Of a DNA stretch of 11,660 bases, positions 1 through 7,898 are shown piece by piece; position 1 is the stretch's first letter; each line of letters opens with the position of its first letter. Below the pieces are notes generated by a model. The model was given only the letters and a program-made list of their open reading frames with translations, was not told the origin of the DNA and made no database searches. Source of the DNA: Oceanicaulis sp. (GTDB lineage Bacteria; Pseudomonadota; Alphaproteobacteria; Caulobacterales; Maricaulaceae); contig RKRX01000011.1 of the NCBI GenBank assembly GCA_007571185.1, positions 1 to 11,660 on the forward strand. The letters run 5' to 3'. The position numbers were made by a program, and so were the translations under genes.

Positions 1-386
1 GCGACCGCCTGGCGGAAGAGCGGGAACGGACAGAGGACCAGCGTCGCGACGCCGGGCGGGGCCTGCGCGCAACTTGCCAGGATATGCGCGCCCAGATGTC
101 CGCACCGGGTGGCAATCGTCCAAATCCACAGGCGATGGTGCGCCGGGCGCTATCTGACATTCTCACCAGCGAGCAGATGGCGCGTTATGACACGCTGGCG
201 CAGGAACGTTCCAGCCGCCGCAACCAGGTGCGACGCGACACAGTGTGGGTGGAAACCCCCTCTGGCCAGTTGCAGGAACAGCCTGTGGGACTGGGCCTTT
301 CCGATGGTCAGTATACCCAGGTGCTCAGTTCAACCCTGCGCGAAGGCGATCGGGTCATTACCCGCGTCCGTGAAACCCGGGGATGA
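1..386 (+). CDS. C-terminal part of an efflux periplasmic adaptor (MacA/HlyD family)
   Basis: The reading frame is open from base 3 to the TGA at 384-386, so 127 residues of a longer protein are visible and the start lies left of the window. The last 70 or so residues run through an 'LTSEQMARYD' helix and then a beta-rich stretch 'DTVWVETPSGQLQEQPVGLG', 'LSDGQYTQV', 'LREGDRVIT'. This is the usual ending of the membrane-proximal domain of MacA/HlyD-type adaptors, which join an inner-membrane pump to an outer-membrane channel. The residues before it are Arg/Glu-rich and probably helical, unlike a typical beta-barrel domain, so the protein may have an unusual insertion there. The ABC ATPase gene starts inside its stop codon (ATGA), and MacAB operons have this order. 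I am fairly sure of the adaptor call and unsure of the substrate. Confidence 0.75.
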   Translation, partial: DRLAEERERTEDQRRDAGRGLRATCQDMRAQMSAPGGNRPNPQAMVRRALSDILTSEQMARYDTLAQERSSRRNQVRRDTVWVETPSGQLQEQPVGLGLSDGQYTQVLSSTLREGDRVITRVRETRG

Positions 387-1066
387 GCGCACCTCTGATC
401 CAGGCCCGGGCGCTGACCCGCACCTATCATCCAGGGGGTGGAGACGTGCATGCGCTTGATGGGGTGGATGCGGTAATCAATACCGGTGAATATGTGGCTG
501 TCATGGGCCCGTCTGGCTCAGGCAAATCCACCTTCATGAACATGGTCGGCGCGCTGGATCGACCCAGCGCCGGAGAGTTAGTAATCGCCGGTGAGGCGCT
601 GTCCGCCAAATCACCGGACCAGCTGGCCGATTTTCGCAACCGGCAGATCGGTTTTGTATTCCAGCAGTTCAATCTACTGCCCCGCACCACGGCCCTCGAT
701 AATGTAGCGTTGCCTCTGCTCTATCGCGGCCTGTCCCTGAACAGACGCCGTGAAAAGGCGGCCGAATGTTTGCGGATGGTGGGTCTTGATGAACGGATGA
801 ATCATCATCCTTCCCAACTCTCGGGCGGTCAGCAACAACGCGTGGCGATTGCACGCGCACTGGCGGGTGAACCCGCCATTCTGCTGGCGGATGAACCGAC
901 CGGAGCCCTAGACAGTCAGACCACCATCGAGGTTCTCGACATTCTCGACCAACTTACTGCCCGCGGTATCACCATCGTGCTTGTCACTCATGAAAAGGAG
1001 GTGGGCGCGCGCGCCGAACGTCGTATCCTGTTCCGTGATGGCAGGATCGTGGAGGAAAACCCATGA
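383..1066 (+). CDS. ABC transporter ATP-binding protein, MacB/LolD type
   Basis: This is a 227-residue cytoplasmic ATPase that powers the permease encoded next to it. All hallmark motifs are present: Walker A GPSGSGKST at residues 42-50, Q-loop Gln at 94 in VFQQFNLLP, signature LSGGQ at 146-150, Walker B ILLADE at 166-171 followed by PTGALD, and the switch His at 203 in VTHE. The length and the 'FNLLPRTTALDNV' and 'DEPTGALDSQT' stretches are typical of the MacB/LolD/FtsE class, which drives mechanotransmission rather than classical substrate transport through the membrane. The start ATG overlaps the adaptor stop and the stop overlaps the permease start, so the three genes are translationally coupled. 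In E. coli MacB the ATPase is fused to the permease; here it is a separate gene, which is common outside enterobacteria. The substrate cannot be read from sequence. Confidence 0.93.
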   Translation: MSAPLIQARALTRTYHPGGGDVHALDGVDAVINTGEYVAVMGPSGSGKSTFMNMVGALDRPSAGELVIAGEALSAKSPDQLADFRNRQIGFVFQQFNLLPRTTALDNVALPLLYRGLSLNRRREKAAECLRMVGLDERMNHHPSQLSGGQQQRVAIARALAGEPAILLADEPTGALDSQTTIEVLDILDQLTARGITIVLVTHEKEVGARAERRILFRDGRIVEENP

Positions 1067-2316
1067 ACACGCTGGCGGCCATCGCCGTGGCTCTGACGGC
1101 GCTGCGCGTCAACGCCCTGCGCAGTTTTCTGGCCATACTGGGCGTGATTTTCGGCGTCATGGCCGTAATCATCACGGTCTCGCTGGCTCAAGGCGCCAGC
1201 CGGGCTGTTCAAGAACAGATTGCGTCGCTGGGATCGAACACGCTTAATATCCAGTCCGGCTCCAATGACCGCGGCGGACGCCGCGGAGGCGCGGGTTCGG
1301 CCATACCCTTTTCCTCTGATGATGTGGACGCCATCCGGGAAAACCTGGATGTGATCGTCGCCGCTTCAGGTACAATCCAGAGCTCGGTCACCGCCGTTGC
1401 CGACGGCGTGAACTGGCCCAGCACTATTTTAGGCATTCATCCCGACTATATCGAAGTGCGCGACTGGAGCGTAGCGGAAGGCCGGGTCTTCTCCGTCGCC
1501 GAAGTAAGCCGTTCCTCCCGCGTGGCCATTCTTGGCCGGACCGTGGTTGATGAGCTGTTTCCTTCGGATGGCGTGCTCGGCGCGTTGGTGCGTCTTAACG
1601 GTCAACCCTTTGAAGTGATCGGCATCCTGACCGAGCGCGGACAGTCCAGCTTTGGTCAAGATCAGGACGACATCATCATCGCACCCATTTCCACCGTTCG
1701 CACCCGCGTGGCGGGTTATTCCCGCGCCGGAGTCCGTGACCCTGTCCAGCGAATCTGGGTCGAGATCGCCCCCGGCGAAGACATGAATTACGCCACCGAA
1801 GAACTTGAGCAATTTCTGCGCGTGCGCAGGGGCATTGATCCGGGCGAACAGGACGACTTCCAGGTGCGCAATTTCGCCGAGTTCATCACCGCCTTCCGCG
1901 CCACGGAGACCGTTATGGGTTTGTTACTGGCGGTTGCGGGCTTGATCACCCTGATGGTGGGAGGAATCGGCATCATGAATGTGATGCTGGTCTCCGTCAC
2001 CGAGCGTACCCGGGAGATCGGCTTGCGACTGGCGGTAGGGGCGCGGCGGCGTGATATCCGCAACCAATTCCTGGTCGAATCGGTGGCGCTGTGTTCGGTC
2101 GGCGGATTGATCGGCCTGGCGCTGGGTGTGAGCATGGCGCTGTTACTGGAGAATCTCGCGCCAACCTTGGGGGTGACGCGTCTTACCGTTTCGGTGGATC
2201 CTTCAATCGCCCTAGTCGCAATCGGGGCGTCCACCATGGTGGGCGTACTGTTCGGATTTTACCCCGCCCACCGCGCCAGTCGACTCGATCCCATCATCGC
2301 GCTGCGTTACGAATAG
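1063..2316 (+). CDS. MacB/FtsX-family ABC permease
   Basis: A 417-residue inner-membrane protein with the MacB layout. One membrane helix lies near residues 20-42 (LRSFLAILGVIFGVMAVIIT), followed by a large periplasmic domain of about 240 residues and three helices near 284-306, 336-362 and 380-402. The loop after the second helix carries the family signature 'VSVTERTREIGLRLAVGA', and the protein ends 'YPAHRASRLDPIIALRYE', the standard C-terminus of MacB-type permeases. A Gly/Arg-rich patch follows the first strand of the periplasmic domain (residues about 68-78), probably a flexible loop. A strong ribosome site GGAGG at 1051-1055 precedes the ATG by 7 bases, and the start overlaps the ATPase stop. 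With the adaptor and ATPase it should form a tripartite exporter of a macrolide, peptide or lipid-like substrate; which one is unknown. Confidence 0.92.
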   Translation: MNTLAAIAVALTALRVNALRSFLAILGVIFGVMAVIITVSLAQGASRAVQEQIASLGSNTLNIQSGSNDRGGRRGGAGSAIPFSSDDVDAIRENLDVIVAASGTIQSSVTAVADGVNWPSTILGIHPDYIEVRDWSVAEGRVFSVAEVSRSSRVAILGRTVVDELFPSDGVLGALVRLNGQPFEVIGILTERGQSSFGQDQDDIIIAPISTVRTRVAGYSRAGVRDPVQRIWVEIAPGEDMNYATEELEQFLRVRRGIDPGEQDDFQVRNFAEFITAFRATETVMGLLLAVAGLITLMVGGIGIMNVMLVSVTERTREIGLRLAVGARRRDIRNQFLVESVALCSVGGLIGLALGVSMALLLENLAPTLGVTRLTVSVDPSIALVAIGASTMVGVLFGFYPAHRASRLDPIIALRYE

Positions 2317-2360
2317 ATGCGTTTGATCGCCATCTTCCCTGAACCCGAAAATGGGCCAAG

Positions 2361-2373
2361 CGCCAGTCTGGCG
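2361..2373. terminator. Weak hairpin downstream of the permease gene
   Basis: CGCCA/TGGCG can form a 5-bp stem with a GTC loop, 45 bases after the permease stop. There is no T-run on either side, so a classical intrinsic terminator is not supported. It is recorded only because it is the sole compact hairpin close behind the efflux operon. Confidence 0.15.
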
Positions 2374-2406
2374 GAATAAACTTCCCCCAGACATGATTTC
2401 AGATGT

Positions 2407-2721
2407 TTGGGACTTGCTCAAATATGTGCCCAGAACTTGCCTACATGGGACATATCGTCTGACAATGGCGCGAGTGACGGGCTGGGTGCCATGCGACCGG
2501 ACGGGTCGATGTTCTGTGAGGGTGAAAGCTTACGGGTAGAAAATATCCAGAAACGCCCCGCATGGACGATAGGCGCACACGATTTTGACGTGCCTGGTAT
2601 TATGCTGGACGACGATCCTTTGTTGCCACCGGGCCAAGACGACTATCCGTTGCTGGAGCTATTGGAGGCACGAAAGCAACGCGGAAACTTTCCTGAAGGT
2701 GATAACACTTCATCGTCCTGA
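2407..2721 (+). pseudogene. Possible remnant of a PAS-like sensor domain
   Basis: A frame of 104 codons beginning at a TTG with no good ribosome site. The end, 'DYPLLELLEARKQRGNFPEGD', is reminiscent of the C-terminal helix of PAS_7-type sensor domains, where a 'pl.elL..ra.rG.f..Gd' pattern is common. The sequence stops five residues later, where a longer signalling protein would be expected. The upstream half is not recognisable. If the likeness is real, this is the leftover of a sensor or response-regulator gene destroyed when the low-GC segment was joined on. It could equally be chance, so the call is weak. Confidence 0.2.
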
Positions 2722-3369
2722 ATTGTTCTTCACAGGAATTTCCCATCGCCAGTTTCCTCACAATTGGAGAGTGAAACACCCCCATATGCGAGCTTTTCCT
2801 CTTACTCTCTCGGAGTGCACTCATCGTTCTCACGGGAGGCCTATTATCTAACATCGCGACCGCAACAGTGCGAGCGGTCCTGTCGAGCAAATGATGTCTG
2901 CTCATCATTCGATGATAGAACGTCGATATTGTGATCAGGTCTGCGATGCTAACAGAGAGATACGGTCACTGGAGGTTTTTTCTCGGAAGCACATCACTCA
3001 TACGTCGCTGGACCAATTGGATGTTCCAATCGCAGATTAACTCCAACGAGCTCGACATCAATGAAGACAGCGTCGGCGTGAACTAGATTCACACTCACCC
3101 CCAGTGTTTCTCTCACACGAAGATAACCAAAGGTAGCTGTAGTTTACTTCCTATACTAAAGAAGCGCAGTTTTAATCTGTTCCGATAAATCTCGCTTCCA
3201 TTGGCGCTCATTTTACCCGACTGAACGCTTTTTCTTTGGCTGCTAAGAACGATCATATCTCGACACAAACTTATTTTCGCTCACAAAGCATGAGCCCTTA
3301 TCATGAATTGATGGCAGATCTTCATTTTTAGCTTTGTTTCACTTCAGGTATGAATCGAGGTTGTTTTTT

Positions 3370-3373
3370 GGAG
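3370..3373 (+). promoter_or_regulatory. Ribosome binding site that supports the gcdH start
   Basis: GGAG lies 10 bases before the ATG at 3384, in an otherwise T-rich leader. It supports 3384 as the start even though this gives an N-terminal extension of about 20 residues before the conserved 'FNWSDPFLL'. Confidence 0.55.
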
Positions 3374-3383
3374 CAGACTCATC

Positions 3384-4615
3384 ATGCCAGACGGCCAACA
3401 CGTATCACTTGATAGCAAGCAGAAAGATCAACCGGCTCTCGCCAGCTTCAATTGGAGCGATCCATTTCTGCTCTCCGAGCAATTGACCGAAGACAAACGA
3501 ATGATCAGCGAAAGCGCGAACGCGTTCGCCAATGAGCATTTCGCGCCGAAAGTCATCAAGGCATACGCAAACGAAACCGTTGACCGCGATGTTTTTACAA
3601 GATGGGCGAGTATGGATTGCTCTGCGCGACCCTACCCGAGTCGTATGGGGGCGTCGGGGCAAGCTACGTCGCATATGGGTTGATCGCCCGTGAAATCGAA
3701 CGCATCGATTCTGGGTATCGATCGATGATGTCTGTACAGCCCTCTCTCGTTATCTATCCAATCTTTGCCTACGGCTTTGAAGAACAGAGGTTGAAATACC
3801 TGCCCGGTTTGGCGAGCGGCGACCTGGTTGGTTGCTTTGGACTAACTGAGCCGGATGCTGGCTCCGATCCAGCGGGGATGAAAACCAAAGCCTCGAAAGT
3901 AGACGGCGGGTACAAAATTTCCGGTTCAAAAATGTGGATCTCAAATGCACCAATAGCGGACGTGTTTGTTGTATGGGCGAAATCAGATGCACATGGTGGG
4001 AAGATTCGCGGTTTCATATTGGAGAAAGGCATGGCCGATCTTTCAGCACCGAAGATCGAAGGCAAGCAAAGTCTCCGCGCCTCTGTGACGGGCGAAATTG
4101 TCATGGACGAGGTGTTCGTGAAAGAGGATCAACTCCTTCCGAATGTTGAAGGGCTGAAAGGTCCGTTCGGATGCCTCAATCGCGCGCGCTATGGTATAGC
4201 ATGGGGTGCCATGGGTGCGGCTGAGTTTTGCTGGCATGCAGCACGGCAGTACGGGCTTGATCGCCATCAGTTTAATCGGCCGCTTGCCGCAACTCAGCTG
4301 TTTCAGAAGAAACTCGCGGACATGCAAACAGAGATCACACTTGGTTTGCAAGCCGCGTTGCGCGTGGGACGTCTGTTTGATGAGGCAAAAGCTGCGCCGG
4401 AAACGATCTCGCTCATTAAGCGCAACAATTGCGGTAAGGCAATCGATATCGCGCGCCAGGCTCGAGACATGCACGGCGGCAATGGAATTTCTGAAGAATT
4501 TCAAGTCATCCGGCATATGGTAGACCTCGAAACTGTGAACACTTATGAAGGCACGCATGATGTTCACGCTTTAATTCTCGGGCGTGCCCAAACAGGGTGC
4601 CAGGCCTTCTTTTAG
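3384..4615 (+). pseudogene. gcdH: Glutaryl-CoA dehydrogenase, interrupted by a one-base frameshift
   Basis: GcdH oxidises and decarboxylates glutaryl-CoA to crotonyl-CoA with FAD, the last dedicated step of lysine degradation. The first frame (from 3384) gives 'FNWSDPFLLSEQLTEDKRMI' and runs to 'DRDVFTR'. The rest of the protein continues in the -1 frame from about 3602 as '[21 protein letters not shown]' and on to the TAG at 4613-4615. Joined, the product is about 410 residues and collinear with proteobacterial GcdH, ending '[15 protein letters not shown]'. Family landmarks are present: the substrate-side '[10 protein letters not shown]', the FAD/substrate motif '[14 protein letters not shown]', and the catalytic Glu in 'NTYEGTHD'. 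One base is missing near 3592-3602, either a T from the TTTTT run (giving VFYKMGEY) or an A before ATGGGC (giving VFTRMGEY). In the shifted frame the first product ends at 3683 after 99 residues. The rest of the gene shows no further damage, so the lesion is recent or a sequencing error. The E1 gene starts 2 bases after the stop. Confidence 0.9.
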
Positions 4616-4617
4616 TC

Positions 4618-6852
4618 ATGAGCAATGATCGCGCAGAAATCGTCCATACAAACTTCTTGAACAGGGTCGCGTCAGGTGCCCTGCCCCACCCTGTTCGCGA
4701 TATAGACTTGGCAGGATCCAATCTTGAGGGGCATGAGTTACTGAACCTCTTTGACGCTCAACTACTCAGTCGACATCTAGATCGCGTATCGCGAAAGCTT
4801 CAGGCCCGTGGCGAAGGTTTCTACACGATTGGGTCTTCGGGTCATGAAGGCAATGCTGGTATCGCCTGGGCGCTACGGCCGAACGATATGGCGTTTTTGC
4901 ACTACCGTGACGCCGCATTCCAGATCGCACGTTCTTTTCAAGTTCCAGGGTCTACTCCGTTGTGGGACATGCTGCTAAGTTTTTCGATGTCTAAAGAAGA
5001 TCCGATTTCTGGCGGTCGCCACAAAGTACTTGGATCCAAAAAACTTGCCATTCCACCACAGACGTCGACCATTGCATCGCACTTACCCAAAGCGGTCGGT
5101 GCGGCATTCAGCGTTCCCTTGGCCAAACGGGTCAAGCCTGAACACCAAGCAATCGCTGATGATGGATTGGTCGTTTGCACATTCGGGGATGCCTCGCTCA
5201 ATCACTCCACTTCGCAGGGCGCTCTAAACACAGCGAGTTGGACCGCTTACCAAAACTCTCCCCTTCCAATCCTCTTCGTTTGTGAAGACAACGGAATTGG
5301 GATCTCCACCAAAACGCCTTCAGATTGGGTCGAGGCTTCCGCAAAAACTCGCCCCGCGCTTAAGTACTTTCAATGTAATTCACTCGACGTTCTTGATGCT
5401 TATGAAATCGCGCGAGAAGCCGCGAACTATGTTCGCAAGCGCCGAAAGCCAGCTTTCCTTCATAGCAAATGTATACGCCTGTATGGTCATGCTGGCCCTG
5501 ATGCGCAGACAGCATATCTATCGAAGCAGGAAATCGAGGCAACCGAAGCGCAGGATCCATTGCTTCACACCGCAGCGCGGCTCATTCGCGAAGGGTTGCT
5601 TTCAACAGACGACGTCTTGGCGCGCTACAATTACTGCAATGCGCGCGTCGAACGCGTCGCCGAGGAAGCGATTCAACGTCCTCGATTGGAGACTGCAGAT
5701 GAGGTCAAGGAAAGCCTCATTCCTCCGTCTCGTGAAAACACACCAACCAAGCCAGCAACAAAAGCGGCGCGCGAACACTGTTTCGGAAGTGCAGATCTAA
5801 GGGGTATGTCGCAACCGCAGCATATGGCGAAGCTGATAAATTTTGCTCTGACCGACCTGATGCTCGAGCACAAAGAGATCATCATGGCTGGCGAAGATAT
5901 TGGCCGAAAAGGCGGCGTGTATGGGGTCACTCAGCGCTTGCAACAACGTTTTGGCATCCACCGTATGATCGATACGCTGCTCGACGAGCAAGCTATTCTA
6001 GGCCTTGGGATTGGCGCAGCGCACAACGGACTGCTTCCGATGCCCGAAATTCAGTTTTTAGCGTACGTCCACAATGCGATAGACCAGCTCCGCGGCGAAG
6101 CCGCTTCCCTACCCTTTTTCTCGAACGGTCAATTTACAAACCCTATGGTGGTTCGGATCGCTGGTCTTGGATATCAGCGTGGGTTCGGTGGACACTTCCA
6201 CAATGAAAACACGGTCTCGGCGCTCCGTGACATCCCAGGGCTCATACTCGCTTGCCCTTCGAATGGCAGAGATGCGGCCTTGATGCTGCGCGAGAGTGTA
6301 CGCCTTGCAAAAGAGGAGCAACGCTTGGTCGTATTCCTTGAACCAATCGCCCTCTACATGGTCCGAGACCTGCACGAGAAGGGCGATAATGGTTGGACAT
6401 TCGATTATCCGGCTCCAAGAACCAAGGAACAAATCAAACTTGGCGATATCGCGTGCCATGGCGACGGCAAGGACATAGCCATCGTAACATACGGAAACGG
6501 GACCTATTTGTCTCTACAAGCGCAAAAAATCTTGGCCGAACAGCACCAAATCAACACCCGAGTGATTGATATGCGTTGGCTGTCCCCGATACCGAAAGAC
6601 TCCATTCTGGAAGCCGTTAAAGACGCTGGTCGTACTCTGGTCGTCGACGAATGTCGCGAACAAGGCTCACACAGCGAAGCATTACTCGCTTTGTTCTCAG
6701 AACATGCTGATATGCACGCTACGCGCATCGTTGCTGATGATTGCTACATCGCGACAGGACCATCCTATGGCGCAACGATGCCAAGCCGAGATGAGATAGT
6801 CGACGTTGCCATAAAGCTCGCACCAAAACGTAAAGGGAAAAGCGCGGCATGA
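4618..6852 (+). CDS. Fused alpha-beta E1 component of a 2-oxoacid dehydrogenase, probably for 2-oxoadipate
   Basis: A thiamine-diphosphate E1 that decarboxylates a 2-oxoacid, with the alpha and beta chains of the BCKDH/PDH heterotetramer type fused into 744 residues. From the ATG at 4618: the alpha part has 'YTIGSSGHEGNAG' near 69-81, 'HYRD' near 95-98, and the ThDP motif GDAS (190-193) to EDN (223-225), followed by 'GIGIST'. A Pro/Lys-rich linker lies near 370-400. The beta part begins at about 403 ('MAKLINFALTDLM') with 'GEDIGRKGGVYGVT', the ThDP-activating Glu in 'LLDEQAILG' (about 457), and a transketolase C-terminal domain with 'VIDMRWLSPIP'. The same frame extends back to a GTG at 4597 inside gcdH, but the ATG sits 2 bases after the gcdH stop and is preferred. 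Between gcdH and a FabD-like gene, and opposite aminoadipate genes, the likely substrate is 2-oxoadipate, giving a glutaryl unit. Branched-chain 2-oxoacids are the alternative. No lipoyl E2 or E3 gene is in the window. The frame is intact. Confidence 0.88.
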   Translation: MSNDRAEIVHTNFLNRVASGALPHPVRDIDLAGSNLEGHELLNLFDAQLLSRHLDRVSRKLQARGEGFYTIGSSGHEGNAGIAWALRPNDMAFLHYRDAAFQIARSFQVPGSTPLWDMLLSFSMSKEDPISGGRHKVLGSKKLAIPPQTSTIASHLPKAVGAAFSVPLAKRVKPEHQAIADDGLVVCTFGDASLNHSTSQGALNTASWTAYQNSPLPILFVCEDNGIGISTKTPSDWVEASAKTRPALKYFQCNSLDVLDAYEIAREAANYVRKRRKPAFLHSKCIRLYGHAGPDAQTAYLSKQEIEATEAQDPLLHTAARLIREGLLSTDDVLARYNYCNARVERVAEEAIQRPRLETADEVKESLIPPSRENTPTKPATKAAREHCFGSADLRGMSQPQHMAKLINFALTDLMLEHKEIIMAGEDIGRKGGVYGVTQRLQQRFGIHRMIDTLLDEQAILGLGIGAAHNGLLPMPEIQFLAYVHNAIDQLRGEAASLPFFSNGQFTNPMVVRIAGLGYQRGFGGHFHNENTVSALRDIPGLILACPSNGRDAALMLRESVRLAKEEQRLVVFLEPIALYMVRDLHEKGDNGWTFDYPAPRTKEQIKLGDIACHGDGKDIAIVTYGNGTYLSLQAQKILAEQHQINTRVIDMRWLSPIPKDSILEAVKDAGRTLVVDECREQGSHSEALLALFSEHADMHATRIVADDCYIATGPSYGATMPSRDEIVDVAIKLAPKRKGKSAA

Positions 6853-7898
6853 CCCAGAAGAAACAAACCGCCCTAGTCGTTTGTGCAGGACGCGGCGTCT
6901 ATAACGCGCCTGAGCTTGGCTATTTTGCTAAGCACCATTCCGACAAAACGGACTTGTTGAAGCGTTTCGATGAGCAGAGACATGCCGCGGGACAGATTCC
7001 AATTGCGGAGCTGGATTCGGCCGATCGGTTTTCGATTTCCAAATTCACCCGAGGCGATAATGCGTCGGGTCTCATCTACACCTGCTCCTATGGCGACTTT
7101 CTTTCCATCAATCGCGAAGCTTTTGAAATTGTCGCCGTTACAGGAAACTCGATGGGCTGGTACACCACGCTCGCTTGCGGCGGCGCCTTGACCGCGGACG
7201 ACGGATTTCGAACCGTGAATACAATGGGCGCAATCATGCAGGAGCAATTGATTGGCGGTCAGATAATATATCCGATCGTAGATGCCGACTGGCAGGTGAA
7301 CCCATTTGTCAAAAAGAAAGTGCTAAAGCTGGTTGAAGACACGCCTGACCTATACGTCTCTATCATGCTCGGTGGGATGATCGTGCTTGCAGGGACTCAG
7401 GAAGCGCTCGCAATCGCAGAGGGAGCGCTTGATCCTGTTCAAAACCGGTATCCGATGCGCCTTTCCAATCATGCAGCATTTCACTCACCGCTTCTTAAAC
7501 CCAATTCAGACGCAGGTCGTGCAGCGCTACCGACTTCTATGTTTATGCAACCTGACACACCCATGATTGATGGGCGTGGACACATATGGACGCCTGGCGC
7601 TTGCGACTTGCACGCACTTTGGGAGTACACGTTTGGCTCTCAAGTGGTGGAATCCTATGACTTCACCCGAGCTGTTCAAACTGGATTGAAGGAGTTTGCA
7701 CCTGACTGTGTTATTGTACTTGGACCAGGAAATACACTGGGTGGAGCAACGGCGCAGTCGTTCTTAGCCATGGGCTGGCGGAACATGACAACGAAGTCGG
7801 ATTTTACACTAAGGCAACAGAACACACCGTTTATGTTGGCGATGGGACATGAAGAACAAAGGGAAATGGCTCTGCACGCTCGGTCTCTAGCAGCTTAG
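6849..7898 (+). CDS. FabD-like (malonyl/acyl transferase fold) protein with altered active-site residues
   Basis: A 349-residue protein of the FabD/acyltransferase fold. The nucleophile elbow is GNSMG at 99-103 (Ser101), in place of the usual GHSLG. The partner His is probably His212 in 'AAFHSPLLKP'. 'VIVLGPGNTLGG' near 288-299 matches the C-terminal GPG element of the family. Three features are unusual. The N-terminal PGQGSQ loop is replaced by 'CAGRGVYN'. The His of the elbow is Asn. In the helix after the elbow ('FRTVNTMGAIMQEQ') the place of the carboxylate-binding Arg of FabD is taken by Met126 by my alignment. A normal malonyl-CoA:ACP role is therefore doubtful. Its ATG overlaps the E1 stop (ATGA), so the two proteins are probably made together and may act together, for example in acyl transfer to CoA or as a hydrolase or editing enzyme. 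It converges with the oxidase gene, with stops overlapping by 4 bases. Confidence 0.75.
   Translation: MTQKKQTALVVCAGRGVYNAPELGYFAKHHSDKTDLLKRFDEQRHAAGQIPIAELDSADRFSISKFTRGDNASGLIYTCSYGDFLSINREAFEIVAVTGNSMGWYTTLACGGALTADDGFRTVNTMGAIMQEQLIGGQIIYPIVDADWQVNPFVKKKVLKLVEDTPDLYVSIMLGGMIVLAGTQEALAIAEGALDPVQNRYPMRLSNHAAFHSPLLKPNSDAGRAALPTSMFMQPDTPMIDGRGHIWTPGACDLHALWEYTFGSQVVESYDFTRAVQTGLKEFAPDCVIVLGPGNTLGGATAQSFLAMGWRNMTTKSDFTLRQQNTPFMLAMGHEEQREMALHARSLAA

Larger units (their letters stand above)
2317..3383. other. AT-rich gap between the efflux and lysine loci, no intact gene seen
   Basis: About 1.07 kb lies between the permease stop and the gcdH start. G+C falls sharply inside it; a sample line at 3121-3180 has 19 G+C of 60 bases. 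No reading frame on either strand gives a recognisable full protein. One frame (2407-2721) may be a coding remnant and is listed separately. Small inverted repeats occur, for example GACCGC/GCGGTC at 2858-2863 and 2874-2879, and GTGAA/TTCAC at 3078-3092. The gcdH promoter must lie in its right part, but I could not place convincing -35 and -10 boxes. No tRNA cloverleaf or CRISPR-like repeat was seen. Confidence 0.6.

Noticed and set aside
2600..2908. A 102-codon minus-strand frame in the AT-rich gap
   Set aside because: No recognisable domain, no good ribosome site, and it overlaps the better plus-strand candidate remnant; most likely chance.
2858..2916. Inverted repeats GACCGC/GCGGTC and ATGATG/CATCAT that might suggest a small RNA or attachment site
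   Set aside because: Stems are only 6 bp with no T-run or conserved core; such repeats are expected by chance in a kilobase.
3152..3157. TATACT as a -10 box for gcdH
   Set aside because: No -35-like hexamer stands 16-18 bases upstream, and the distance to the gene is over 220 bases.
3591..3604. Programmed -1 frameshifting in gcdH
   Set aside because: No slippery heptamer in the right frame and no downstream stem-loop was evident; GcdH is not known to use recoding.
4597..4617. GTG start for the E1 protein inside gcdH
   Set aside because: The ATG at 4618 sits two bases after the gcdH stop, and the extra seven residues are simply gcdH C-terminal codons read in another frame.
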